From Methanoregula sp. (GTDB lineage Archaea > Halobacteriota > Methanomicrobia > Methanomicrobiales > Methanospirillaceae), in the NCBI GenBank assembly GCA_022710665.1, contig JAKLGN010000001.1, forward strand, positions 1 to 30,788: 30,788 nt of DNA. The letters run 5' to 3'. The notes below the pieces were generated by a model. It searched no databases. It was not told the DNA's origin and saw only the letters and a program-made list of their open reading frames with translations. Below, piece by piece: positions 1-7,436 of this stretch. The position numbers and the translations under genes are program-made. The first letter of the stretch is position 1. Each line of letters opens with the position of its first letter.

Positions 1-2
1 CC

Positions 3-1064
3 TGGGATGTGACGTACCTGCAGAACATCCTCCTGATCCGGGAGTATTCCTATGACGAGAACAAAGTCAAGGAGTACTTCCCCGTTGACGGCACCATTGA
101 CGGCATCTTCCGGATCTACGGGGAGCTCTTCGGCATCCGGTTTACCGAAGTTGCGGGCGCAGACGTCTGGTCGCCGGATGTCCGGCTCTACCGGGTTACG
201 AACCTGTCCGACGGCGCCACGGTCGGCTACCTGTACCTCGACCTCTACCCGCGGGAGGGCAAGTACGGGCACTTCGCCACGTTCCCGGTCATCAGCGGGC
301 GGATGAAGGAGGGGACGTGGTCGGTGCCGGTAACGGCGATCGTCGGGAATTTCCCCGCCCCTGCGGACAACCGGCCCGGCCTCCTGACCATCGACGATGT
401 CGGGACCGTCTTCCACGAGGGGGGGCACGCCATGCACAACCTCCTCACCACGGTTCCGTACGGGACCCAGTCCGGGTTCAACACGGAGTGGGACTTTGTC
501 GAGACGCCGTCCCAGACCCTCGAGGAATGGACGTACGATCCCGAGGTGCTCACCGCGCTCTCGGGCCATTATGCCAACACGTCGCAGAAGATCCCGCCGG
601 ATCTCCGCGACCGGGTGATCGCCGCCCGGGACGTCGGCGCGGGGTACCTCTACGGCACCATGCTCGCAAAGACCCTCGAGGACATGGAATTCCACATGGC
701 GGATGCCCCGCCGGACACGCAGGCGGCCTACGCGCGGCTCTATCACGAGATGACGGGTCTCGAGCAACCTTCGGAGGTTCACCAGCCCGCATCCTTCGGT
801 CACCTCATGGGAGGGTACGATGCGGGGTACTACAGCTACCTCTGGTCGAAGGTCTACGCGCTCGAGATCACCGACACGTTCAAACGGGACGGGATGACGA
901 ACCGGACCACGGGGATGCGGTTCCGGCAGGAGATCCTCGCGCAGGGCAATATCCAGGACGGCAACGTCCTTTTGAAGAACTTCCTTGGAAGGGAGCCGGG
1001 GATGGATGCGTTCTACCATCGGCTTGGGATCGAACCGGCGCCGGGTGCCGGAAGGTCATCCTAA
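3..1064 (+). CDS. M3-family zinc oligopeptidase (thimet oligopeptidase-like), 5' partial
   Basis: This is the C-terminal part of an M3 metallopeptidase, which cleaves short peptides, usually in the cytoplasm. The reading frame is open to the left edge, so the true start lies outside the window; the first visible codons read W-D-V-T-Y, like the W-D pair preceding the catalytic domain in M3 enzymes. The zinc motif HEGGH is at nt 414-428 (family form HExGH), and the third ligand region, with the family pattern VExPSQ, follows at about nt 499-516. A conserved G-Y-D-A-G-Y-Y-S-Y-L-W stretch near nt 816-846 matches the substrate-binding Tyr/His loop of the family. The codons are GC-rich and the C-terminus looks complete. 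A hairpin/T-run terminator follows. The family call is firm; the exact substrate is unknown. Confidence 0.93.
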   Translation, partial: WDVTYLQNILLIREYSYDENKVKEYFPVDGTIDGIFRIYGELFGIRFTEVAGADVWSPDVRLYRVTNLSDGATVGYLYLDLYPREGKYGHFATFPVISGRMKEGTWSVPVTAIVGNFPAPADNRPGLLTIDDVGTVFHEGGHAMHNLLTTVPYGTQSGFNTEWDFVETPSQTLEEWTYDPEVLTALSGHYANTSQKIPPDLRDRVIAARDVGAGYLYGTMLAKTLEDMEFHMADAPPDTQAAYARLYHEMTGLEQPSEVHQPASFGHLMGGYDAGYYSYLWSKVYALEITDTFKRDGMTNRTTGMRFRQEILAQGNIQDGNVLLKNFLGREPGMDAFYHRLGIEPAPGAGRSS

Positions 1065-1084
1065 TTTTTCTCTGGACCGGTCCT

Positions 1085-1122
1085 TACGGTACCGGTTGCA
1101 ACCGTATCGGGCTGCTTTTTTT
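1085..1122 (+). terminator. Hairpin plus T-run after the M3 peptidase
   Basis: About 20 nt after the peptidase stop, TACGGT pairs with ACCGTA around a 10-nt loop. The inner bases also form a perfect 12-bp palindrome (CGGTTGCAACCG). A run of eight Ts follows. A T-tract after a gene is the usual archaeal termination signal; the hairpin may add stability. Confidence 0.55.
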
Positions 1123-1264
1123 GGGAAGGTGAAAAGACCGATTATTTCTGTTCCCGGGGCAATGCCGGTACTGGCCGGGCCCGATTGAGCTGGACCGGTT
1201 CGGGAGTAGTACGGCCCCGCCGCCATCATCCCCGCTGTCGTGAAATCATCAGGTGGGAATATCC

Positions 1265-1337
1265 ACGATATGATTAATAATTTAATCAAAATGATAAATT
1301 TAATAAACAAAAAGCGAGAAATAATAAACGTGAGGAA
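1265..1337 (+). promoter_or_regulatory. AT-rich promoter with inverted repeat and ribosome-binding site
   Basis: A very AT-rich block precedes the membrane-protein/XRE pair. It contains the inverted repeat GATTAA-N4-TTAATC at 1272-1287, a second A/T stretch around 1293-1308 that could serve as the TATA element, and a good GTGAGG ribosome-binding site at 1330-1335, 7 nt before the ATG. The inverted repeat could be the operator of the XRE regulator encoded downstream; this is an inference. Confidence 0.45.
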
Positions 1338-1342
1338 TACGA

Positions 1343-1774
1343 ATGATAGCAAAACCCGAATGGTTTGAGCAAAGGAAATACTCCGGATGGGGGGTAACGC
1401 CACGAAGCTGGCAGGGCTGGGCCTATACCCTGGCAGTTCTTGTACTGCTGGTGATCTTCCTGTCGATACCGGACCTGGATTCCCAGGTCAGGACCGCAGG
1501 AACTGTTTTATGGGTGGCATTTGTAGTACTGGATATCCTGCCTGTCATGGTGGCAGCGAAGAAGGACGAGCGGGAATATAAAAACGAAGCGATTGCGGAG
1601 CGGAATGCGTCGTGGTTTATGGTCATGGTCCTGGTGATTGGAATACTGTATGAACTCATTATCAGCGGCCTGAGCCATGAACTTTCCATAAACTGGTTCA
1701 TGGTCCTTGCACTCTTCGGGGGAGCCATCGTCAAAGGGGTTTCAAATTACCGCATGGACCAAAAAGGGTGCTGA
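1343..1774 (+). CDS. Four-TM membrane protein paired with an XRE regulator
   Basis: This 143-residue protein has about four hydrophobic segments (residues roughly 29-45, 50-70, 92-112 and 115-132), a basic/acidic loop (AAKKDEREYKNEAIAE) between the second and third, and a short basic tail. Small membrane proteins of this layout, often annotated DUF2178-like, commonly sit directly upstream of a compact HTH regulator in archaea and Firmicutes, as here. Their role is not established; a membrane partner that tunes or is controlled by the regulator is a guess. The start is supported by the GTGAGG site 7 nt upstream. The regulator gene begins 38 nt after the stop. I cannot assign a biochemical function. 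Confidence 0.8.
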   Translation: MIAKPEWFEQRKYSGWGVTPRSWQGWAYTLAVLVLLVIFLSIPDLDSQVRTAGTVLWVAFVVLDILPVMVAAKKDEREYKNEAIAERNASWFMVMVLVIGILYELIISGLSHELSINWFMVLALFGGAIVKGVSNYRMDQKGC

Positions 1775-1812
1775 TATCATGACTGCGGCAGGATGCCCGG
1801 TGGAACCTGAAG

Positions 1813-2019
1813 ATGAAGACCAGGATCAAGGAATTGCGGGCACGGTATAACCTTACCCAGCAGGATCTTGCCGATAAAGTCGGAGTCTCCCGCATGACCA
1901 TCGTGTTTCTGGAAAAAGGGACCTACAATCCTTCGCTGAAACTTGCCTGCCGGACCGCACGTGCGCTGAATACCACGATCGAAGATCTCTTCAGCTGCGA
2001 TGAGGACGATGAGGATTAA
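1813..2019 (+). CDS. Small XRE-family helix-turn-helix transcriptional regulator
   Basis: This 68-residue protein is almost entirely one Cro/CI-type HTH. The sequence runs from [19 protein letters not shown] through a recognition helix ([11 protein letters not shown]) to helix 5 (L-A-R-A-L-type), and ends in an acidic tail (D-E-D-D-E-D). This is the short, single-domain form (YozG/PF01381-like) that acts as a dimeric DNA-binding repressor. It follows the membrane-protein gene by 38 nt, with GGTGG upstream of the ATG, so the two are probably co-transcribed. Autoregulation through the inverted repeat at 1272-1287 is plausible but not shown. Confidence 0.92.
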   Translation: MKTRIKELRARYNLTQQDLADKVGVSRMTIVFLEKGTYNPSLKLACRTARALNTTIEDLFSCDEDDED

Positions 2020-2171
2020 CCTCCCGGTTCAGATCCCGTCCCCCGGATCGCGGGAATCTCCTGCAGAATTGCATATCCGTATGATTCCCGCCGGAACCCT
2101 ACCGGTTTCCCGTGAAAACCGGGCTCCACCCAAGGCACAGCACGAGGAATTACCCTTATAGCTTCTCACTC

Positions 2172-2708
2172 ATGATTGTCATGGTTCATGATTCATTATC
2201 CCTGCCAATACAGTTTATTCCCCTGCGGGAGACTGAGCTTCTTCGGATCAATGAACTCTCAAATATTCCGGAGATAGCGGAACATTTCGAAACTATCCCA
2301 CCAGTCCCCATGGAAACAACGAATGCGTTGTGGTCATACATCCAGGCCGGCGTCATGTCCCTCTGGGGCATTCATGCAGATGGCCGGATCATCGGCGGTG
2401 CCGGGTTTTACGCACAGCCCCCGGGAACCCGGCTTTCCCATGCAGCGACTTTTTTCCTCTATATCGAACCCCCCTTCTGGGGACAGGGGATCGGTACCCG
2501 GGCCCTCCGGTTTCTGGAAAACGAAGCCCGCGGCCGGGGATATCTCCGCATGGAGTGCATGGTGGCAGTCACAAATCCCGGGGCCATCAGGCTGTACCAG
2601 CGGCTGGGCTATGAAAAGGAGGGTGTGAAAAAGCAGGCGTTCCGGCTGAAGGATTCTTACGAGGACCTGGTAATAATGGGCAAAATTTTCCCACTCCAGG
2701 ACCTGTGA
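2172..2708 (+). CDS. GNAT-family N-acetyltransferase
   Basis: A Gcn5-related N-acetyltransferase, which transfers an acetyl group from acetyl-CoA to an amine. The CoA-binding signature is W-G-Q-G-I-G-T-R-A-L (family pattern Q/R-x-x-G-x-G/A), preceded by strand 4 (A-A-T-F-F-L-Y-I) and followed by the C-terminal N-P-G-A-I-R-L-Y-Q-R-L-G-Y motif typical of RimJ/RimL-like and small-molecule acetyltransferases. The substrate is unknown. The frame is open back to an ATG at 2112, but the upstream codons do not look like protein. A TATA-like TTACCCTTATA at 2150-2160 lies about 25 nt before the ATGs at 2172 and 2181, which fits a leaderless mRNA from one of these. The start is therefore uncertain by a few codons. 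Confidence 0.88.
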   Translation: MIVMVHDSLSLPIQFIPLRETELLRINELSNIPEIAEHFETIPPVPMETTNALWSYIQAGVMSLWGIHADGRIIGGAGFYAQPPGTRLSHAATFFLYIEPPFWGQGIGTRALRFLENEARGRGYLRMECMVAVTNPGAIRLYQRLGYEKEGVKKQAFRLKDSYEDLVIMGKIFPLQDL

Positions 2709-3049
2709 TCCTGCCTGGCAACTGCCAGTGTCCGGAATGAGCGCATCATCGTCCCGCCCGGGACAGCGGAAGAGCTGTGTACGAACGGGCTTTATCGCTG
2801 AAGGAATCCTGAAGAAAAATGCGAGTGTGACAGCCCCGGCCCAGTGTCTGCAAGTGTGGGCGTGAACGCTGTCAGCAACGATCCTTCAATTTCAGAAAAT
2901 ATGAAGCTTATGCGATGCCTGACAATCAGGAGGATTTATCTGCTGGCAGAGGTCCGGCCGCCGGGGACGGACCATGTTGGTATCGACGATGGGCGTGTCG
3001 GCGGTCCGTCCGGCTTGATCTCCAGAAAAAAACCTGAGATTGTCCCGGA
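2709..3049. other. Intergenic stretch without a supported gene
   Basis: No convincing coding sequence is seen here. There are small inverted repeats: CTGGCA/TGCCAG at about 2713-2727, and GGTCCG/CGGACC bracketing a GC-rich loop at about 2952-2974. A plus-strand frame covering much of the stretch and running into the KilA-N region has no family features and is antisense to the KilA-N remnant. Confidence 0.5.
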
Positions 3050-3920
3050 TTATGGTTTTCCGCTGATCAACCTGACACTCGCATCGCTGGTGAGAAGTGT
3101 CATCTGGTGGATTGCGATCCTGTTCAGCTTTACGAGTCGCTCTGACGGGGAAAGGGTGTCGCTGATAAAATGGGCGTTGAGGTTTTCCAGATATCGAACC
3201 TCACATGAGGCGAGATACGCAAAGAACATCAGCTCTTTGACTTTTGGAGAGGCAGACAAGTTGCGAGATTTCAGCAGAATCCCGGATGTTGCCATCCTTG
3301 TCCGGATTGGCGTCCCGCCATTCCTTTGCGGTGATGCCGAAAAGTGCCATGTTGAGAAGATCGGCTTCGGAAGCGTAGATCCGGTCGACCTGTACCTTCG
3401 TTAGTTCCGGGGGGATCAGGATCTCTTTTATTGCGTCGGTGTGGATCCGGTAATTGATCTTTGCGAGGTTGCGGCGGATGTCCCAGCCGAGCTGTTTTCT
3501 CTCTTCCTCTTTGAGCCGCTGGAACTCCTTGATGAGGTAGAGTATGAATTCAACAGAGATCCAAGAGGCGAACTCGAATGCGATGTCCTTGTGCGCAAAT
3601 GTTCCCCCGTACCGCCCGGGCTTCGCGATGATGCCCCGGGCATTGGTTTTTTCAATCCATTGCCGGGCAGTCAGGATGAAACTGTGCAGCCCTGCCTGAT
3701 TTCTAATCCCATCGAATTCGATGGGATTAAAATCCGGGTTGTTGAGCTGCTCCCAGATGCCGAGAAACTCAATCGTGTTCCGGTTCCGGAGCCAGTTCTG
3801 GATCAGGTAATCTGTCCGTTCAGGGTCCTTGTACCGGGCGATGTCCGTGATGCAGATGTAATCCTCATCATTCCGGGCAATTACCGCGACTTCCCTGTCA
3901 AGTACATTGATCTTCGTCAT
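3050..3920 (-). pseudogene. KilA-N domain protein, frameshifted near its C-terminus
   Basis: KilA-N proteins are DNA-binding proteins typical of phages, large DNA viruses and mobile regions. The first 195 or so residues are intact and match the family well (YICITDIARYKD, then WLRNRNTIEFLGIWEQLNNP, GRYGGTFAHKDIAFEFASWIS, and DLLNMALFGITAKEWRDANP). After N-I-R-D-S-A-E-I-S-Q-L-V-C-L-S the frame runs to a stop at 3201. The missing family C-terminus (YLENLNAHFISD, then SERLVKLNRIAIHQMTLL) continues in another minus-strand frame to a stop at 3050. The two parts are separated by about 52-55 extra nucleotides (about 3192-3245). Either the gene is inactivated or makes a 239-residue product lacking its last helices. 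Its ATG overlaps the end of the upstream broken gene by 23 nt, so the two once formed an operon. Confidence 0.8.
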
Positions 3921-4218
3921 GTTTCCCCGCCAGCTCCCTGATGATTCCGGTCTGGTATTCTCCCTCTCTCCGGGGTGATGAAGAATACGGGGCGTGCGGG
4001 ATGTGAAACTGTTCCGTGATCCGGGTATGGTAAAAGTCCGGCACCCTGTATTGGGAGGTCGTTGACTGTATCCTGATTATGGAATGGTTCCCGGTGATGA
4101 TCCTGAACGGGATACCGGCTGCAGGGAGCCTGTCGAAAGCTGCGAAAACGGCGGGGCAGGCTTTGGCGGCGGGTTTGAGGGTGTTGAAGAATTATCTGAT
4201 TGCAAGTCTTCCCGTCAT
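3898..4218 (-). pseudogene. Small gene interrupted by an in-frame TAA at codon 9
   Basis: Reading the minus strand from the ATG at 4218 gives eight codons (M-T-G-R-L-A-I-R), a TAA stop at 4194-4192, then 97 uninterrupted codons in the same frame to a TGA at 3900-3898. The downstream part has normal local codon use (third position mostly G or C) and a natural protein composition (for example T-L-K-P-A-A-K-A-C-P-A-V-F-A-A-F and I-T-G-N-H-S-I-I-R-I-Q). It ends overlapping the KilA-N start. No ATG, GTG or TTG lies near the start of the downstream part. I do not recognise the family. The simplest reading is a nonsense mutation in the partner gene of KilA-N. The stop is ochre, so it is not a pyrrolysine (UAG) case. 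Confidence 0.6.
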
Positions 4219-4246
4219 TAACCCCTGCTTCCCCAGTTTTTTCAGA

Positions 4247-4255
4247 TTTTAAAAA
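4247..4255 (-). promoter_or_regulatory. TATA-like box for the KilA-N operon remnant
   Basis: On the minus strand TTTTTAAAA is centred about 33 nt before the ATG at 4218. This is the distance expected for an archaeal TATA box with a short leader, and the leader carries a purine-rich GCAGGGG before the ATG. It suggests the broken operon may still be transcribed. Confidence 0.4.
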
Positions 4256-4282
4256 TTTTCAGGTTCTTGCCGTCTTTTGTCG

Positions 4283-6310
4283 TCACATTCCCCGGATGAT
4301 CAGCAGCGTAATGTCATCGGACTGGGGCATATCGCCCGTGAATTCACGGACGCCGGCAAGGATCCGCTCGAGGATCTCCCCGGCCGTGCGGTCCGCGGTC
4401 TTTCGGATGATCTCTTTGAGCCGGTCCTCCCCGAACATCTCTTCCTTTGCATTGATCGACTCCGTCACCCCGTCCGTGTACATGACAACGATATCGTCCG
4501 GGTTGATCGTAATTTTCCGGGAACCGTACTCCTTGTTCTCGACGGCACCCAGCACGATGCCCGTGGGGAGGAGTTCTTCGATGGACCCGTCACGGCACCG
4601 GTAGACCAGCGGGGCGTTATGGCCGGCATTGACATAGGTCAGGGTCCGGTCCGCATCCCGCAGGGTCCCGAAGAAGAGGGTGACGAACATCCCCGACTGC
4701 GAGTCCGGGGTGATGATGTTGTTGGCATCGAAGATCGCCGCGGCCGGGTCGCGGTGCCAGAGGGCATTGACCCGGACAACGATCCGGGACAACGCCATGA
4801 AGAGGGCGGCCGGCACGCCCTTGCCGGAGACGTCGGCGACGAGGAGGCCGAGCACCCCTTTCTCCACCATCATGATCTCGAAGGGGATGACGTCGAAGAA
4901 ATCGCCCCCGACCTCCTTTGCCATGACGGTTTTGGCGGCGATTTCGAAGCCGGCGATCTGGGGGATCACCTCCGGCATGAAACTCTTCTGGATATCCGCG
5001 GCGATCTGGAGCTCGGCACTCGAGCGGGCGAGCCTGCCTTCCATCTCGCGGCGTTCGGTGATGTCCCGGATCGTCTCGATGGCGCCGATCACGTTTCCCT
5101 TCGGATCGTAGAGCGGGCTCGCCTTCGCCCAGAAGGAGCGTCCCCCCCGCCCGCGGAGGTTGGGGATGAACGTGTCCACGACGAGCGTGTCCCCCTCCTG
5201 CCGGATGTGGGAGTAGAACTTCGCAATATCGGTCTTTGGCATCAGGACGAAGTCGGCGAGCATGGGCCGGCGGTCGTTGTAGAACGGCAGGGCACATTCA
5301 TGGTTGCCTTTCCCGATCATCTCCGCGGCGGGGATGCCTGTCAACTCCTCCATCGCCTTGTTCCAGGTGATGACCTCGCCGTTGAGGTTGATCGCGAGCG
5401 TGGCGTCGGGGAGGAAACTGATGATGTCGGCAAGGCTCCGCTGCGACCGGATGAGCTCCTGCTCGGCCCGCTTGCGGACGGTGATATCCCGGACGGTCTC
5501 GATCGCGCCGATCACGTTTCCCTGCGGGTCGTAGAGCGGGCTCGCCTTCGCCCAGAGAAACACCCCGCCCGGCCGGAAGTCCGGGAGGAAGATATCGACG
5601 ACGAGCGTGTCGCCGGTCCGCTCGATGGAATCGTATTTTTCCCGGATCTCGGCCTCAGGGAGGAAGACGAGGTTTGCGAGGATCGGGCGGCGCTTCTTGT
5701 AGAACGGGATCCCGTACTCGTAATCGCCCTTCCCGAGCATCTCCTTTGCCGGCACCCCGGTCAGTTTCTCCATCGCGTTGTTCCAGGCAATGACCTTGCC
5801 GTCCTTGTCGATGACAATCGTCGCGTCGGGGAGAAAATCGATGATCTCCTCCAGCTCCCGGCGGGTCTTTGCCATCCCCTGCTCGGCCCGCTTCCGGGCG
5901 GTGATATCCCGGACGGTCTCGATCGCCCCGATCACGTTCCCCGCCGCATCGTACAGGGGACCTGCCTTCGCCCAGAGAAACACCCCGCCCGGCCGGAAGT
6001 CCGGGAGGAAGATATCGACAACGAGCGTGTCGCCGATGCGTTCGATGGAATCGTATTTTTCCCGGATCTCGGCCTCGGGAAGGAAGACGAGGTTCGCGAG
6101 GATCGGCCGGCGCTTCTTGTAGAACGGGATGCCGTACTCGTAATCGCCCTTGCCGAGCATGTCCTTTGCCGGCACCCCGGTCAGGGCCTCCATCGCCTTG
6201 TTCCACGCGATGACCTTGCCGTCCCGGTCGATGACGATGGTGGCATCGGGGAGGAAATCGAAGATCGCGTCTGCAAAATTCTGGGTGCTTGCGGCAAGGC
6301 GCTTCGGCAT
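4283..6310 (-). CDS. Triple-PAS sensor with C-terminal SpoIIE/PP2C-type serine phosphatase
   Basis: This is a cytoplasmic signalling phosphatase of the RsbU/SpoIIE class, which dephosphorylates a phosphoserine partner, classically an anti-anti-sigma-type STAS protein. Three PAS domains of 140 residues each come first; each starts at F-L-P-D-A-T and ends at G-A-I-E-T-(V/I)-R-D-I-T. After a short helical linker (ELQIAADIQKSFMP, the usual SpoIIE entry motif) comes the phosphatase with its metal-binding acidic residues: VGGDFFDVIP, LLVADVSGKG, VMYTDGVTES and QSDDITLL. No membrane segments are seen, so the PAS units sense something inside the cell. PAS1 and PAS2 are nearly identical. The frame is open to an ATG at 6382, but the extra 24 residues look non-coding, so the ATG at 6310 (M-P-K-R-L-A) is preferred. 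No STAS or anti-sigma partner is nearby. Confidence 0.92.
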   Translation of the reverse strand: MPKRLAASTQNFADAIFDFLPDATIVIDRDGKVIAWNKAMEALTGVPAKDMLGKGDYEYGIPFYKKRRPILANLVFLPEAEIREKYDSIERIGDTLVVDIFLPDFRPGGVFLWAKAGPLYDAAGNVIGAIETVRDITARKRAEQGMAKTRRELEEIIDFLPDATIVIDKDGKVIAWNNAMEKLTGVPAKEMLGKGDYEYGIPFYKKRRPILANLVFLPEAEIREKYDSIERTGDTLVVDIFLPDFRPGGVFLWAKASPLYDPQGNVIGAIETVRDITVRKRAEQELIRSQRSLADIISFLPDATLAINLNGEVITWNKAMEELTGIPAAEMIGKGNHECALPFYNDRRPMLADFVLMPKTDIAKFYSHIRQEGDTLVVDTFIPNLRGRGGRSFWAKASPLYDPKGNVIGAIETIRDITERREMEGRLARSSAELQIAADIQKSFMPEVIPQIAGFEIAAKTVMAKEVGGDFFDVIPFEIMMVEKGVLGLLVADVSGKGVPAALFMALSRIVVRVNALWHRDPAAAIFDANNIITPDSQSGMFVTLFFGTLRDADRTLTYVNAGHNAPLVYRCRDGSIEELLPTGIVLGAVENKEYGSRKITINPDDIVVMYTDGVTESINAKEEMFGEDRLKEIIRKTADRTAGEILERILAGVREFTGDMPQSDDITLLIIRGM
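5417..6256 (-). repeat. Two 420-bp tandem units encoding PAS1 and PAS2
   Basis: The DNA of 5417-5836 and 5837-6256 aligns at exactly 420 bp (140 codons) without gaps, with long identical stretches, for example around 5550-5620 against 5970-6040. The third PAS unit (about 4997-5416) is clearly diverged and has one extra residue. This is a recent in-frame tandem duplication. Confidence 0.85.
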
Positions 6311-6613
6311 GGAGGGGAATATATTTTGGGGGGATATGAAGATTGGGAAATTGTTGGGGGAGCTAGCCGTAGGCTGGACCATTAAGACGATAGTGTTTTG
6401 GAAGTCTACGACAGAGATTTGACGTGAAATACGCTGAGGGCTATGTCGTGCCGGATATGCTTTCCTTCGGCCCGTATTCGGTTTGTCGGGCCGGCAGGGA
6501 ATGACTCGGGACAGACATTCTCAAAGGCGATGTTTTTATGTGGGGGAGAGACTTGAGCGGTTTTTGAGGTCATTTGCTGTGATCGGGGCGCTGTGGGTGG
6601 TGCCGGTAAAGAT

Positions 6614-6904
6614 TTACACCACGTGCATTTTTTTCAGGACGTAGCAGCCGGCGGTTCCGATTAAAGCCGTGAGGATAGCGAGAACATGATTTATACGGAA
6701 CCATTCGGTAACGGGAATGAGGAAATAATTCAGAAAAATTTCCAACAGATCCGGGGAATTCTGGATCAGAGGTAAGACCGCTGCCGTAATCGTGAGAACA
6801 ATGGATGCGAGTGTAAGGTAAATGATCGATGAAAACAGCCAGATGAATATGCCGGCGATGGCCGTGAGAAATGCCATGATGCCGAATACATCGTTCGACC
6901 CCAT
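6614..6904 (-). CDS. Small three-TM membrane protein, unknown function
   Basis: This 96-residue protein is strongly hydrophobic, with about three membrane segments (residues roughly 8-26, 29-48 and 75-91) and a basic C-terminus (LKKMHVV). GAGATCA lies just before the ATG and could act as a weak ribosome-binding site. The GC content is intermediate between the flanking core DNA and the AT-rich island, so it may mark the left edge of the island. I do not recognise the family. The 230 bp between it and the PAS-phosphatase gene hold nothing I can identify. Confidence 0.6.
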   Translation of the reverse strand: MGSNDVFGIMAFLTAIAGIFIWLFSSIIYLTLASIVLTITAAVLPLIQNSPDLLEIFLNYFLIPVTEWFRINHVLAILTALIGTAGCYVLKKMHVV

Positions 6905-7189
6905 TTGATCTCTTATTGTTTTTCGACGGCATCAACTTTCTTAGGAAGCCGGATTCAATAAAAGAAGGTTCTGTAAAAAGTGAAGTGAATTATCGTCATG
7001 AAACGGAAGGATAACGGTTATTATAATCAGAGGTTAACTTTGAACCCCGACGAAAAAGTTACAGCAACAAAATAAATAATCTGAAGACTAATCTTGTTAC
7101 TACCCAATCGTTATTGTGTGCAGAAAAGATGTAAGAATATATCAACAAACTTTATTTAGATAAGATGTGGATTAGGATTAGTGGATTAA
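6905..7189 (+). promoter_or_regulatory. AT-rich intergenic region with promoter of the unknown two-gene operon
   Basis: This AT-rich spacer separates two divergent genes. On the plus strand, ACTTTATTTAG at about 7149-7159 is a good TATA-like element 31-41 nt before the ATG at 7190, consistent with a very short or absent leader. No coding sequence or structured RNA was recognised. Confidence 0.4.
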
Positions 7190-7435
7190 ATGATAATTAG
7201 AGAAAATATCATCACGTTTGATTCTTCTACAAGGTCAGATGTGTTATCATGTTTCGATAAATCCATCGATTCTAATGGATATATCGTTGAAAGGGACAGT
7301 CCCACACAGAAGGTGATTACACCTGACGGTGAAGATATTAAAATCGAAGAATTTGCCGGTATAAGGAAAGGTTCCGAGATCTTTCTCAAATCTGATCTCC
7401 CGACCTTGATCGAATTGGTAGATAAGCTCAATTAA
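7190..7435 (+). CDS. Unknown small protein, first gene of a two-gene operon
   Basis: An 81-residue acidic, soluble protein without membrane segments or cysteine motifs (one Cys). The pattern of alternating hydrophobic residues (G-Y-I-V-E-R, Q-K-V-I-T-P-D-G, I-K-I-E-E-F, G-S-E-I-F-L-K) suggests a compact mainly-beta fold closed by a helix (T-L-I-E-L-V-D-K-L). It ends 1 nt before the ATG of the next gene, so the two are translationally linked and probably work together. I do not recognise the family. The size and position would fit an inhibitor, an antitoxin or a specificity subunit, but nothing in the sequence proves this. Confidence 0.7.
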   Translation: MIIRENIITFDSSTRSDVLSCFDKSIDSNGYIVERDSPTQKVITPDGEDIKIEEFAGIRKGSEIFLKSDLPTLIELVDKLN

Positions 7436-7436
7436 T

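Noticed and set aside
1056..1403. A 115-codon minus-strand frame with a hydrophobic middle
   Set aside because: It covers the terminator and AT-rich promoter region; the hydrophobic look comes from A/T-rich DNA.
2844..3404. A 186-codon plus-strand frame
   Set aside because: It is antisense to the KilA-N remnant and has no motif.
3898..4218. Readthrough as pyrrolysine in the interrupted small gene
   Set aside because: The interrupting codon is TAA, whereas pyrrolysine is encoded by TAG.
4277..6385. A 702-codon open frame on the plus strand opposite the PAS-phosphatase
   Set aside because: It is a mirror frame produced by the GC-rich codons of the real minus-strand gene; it shows no domain and is rich in Asp, Arg, Gly and Leu as expected for antisense.
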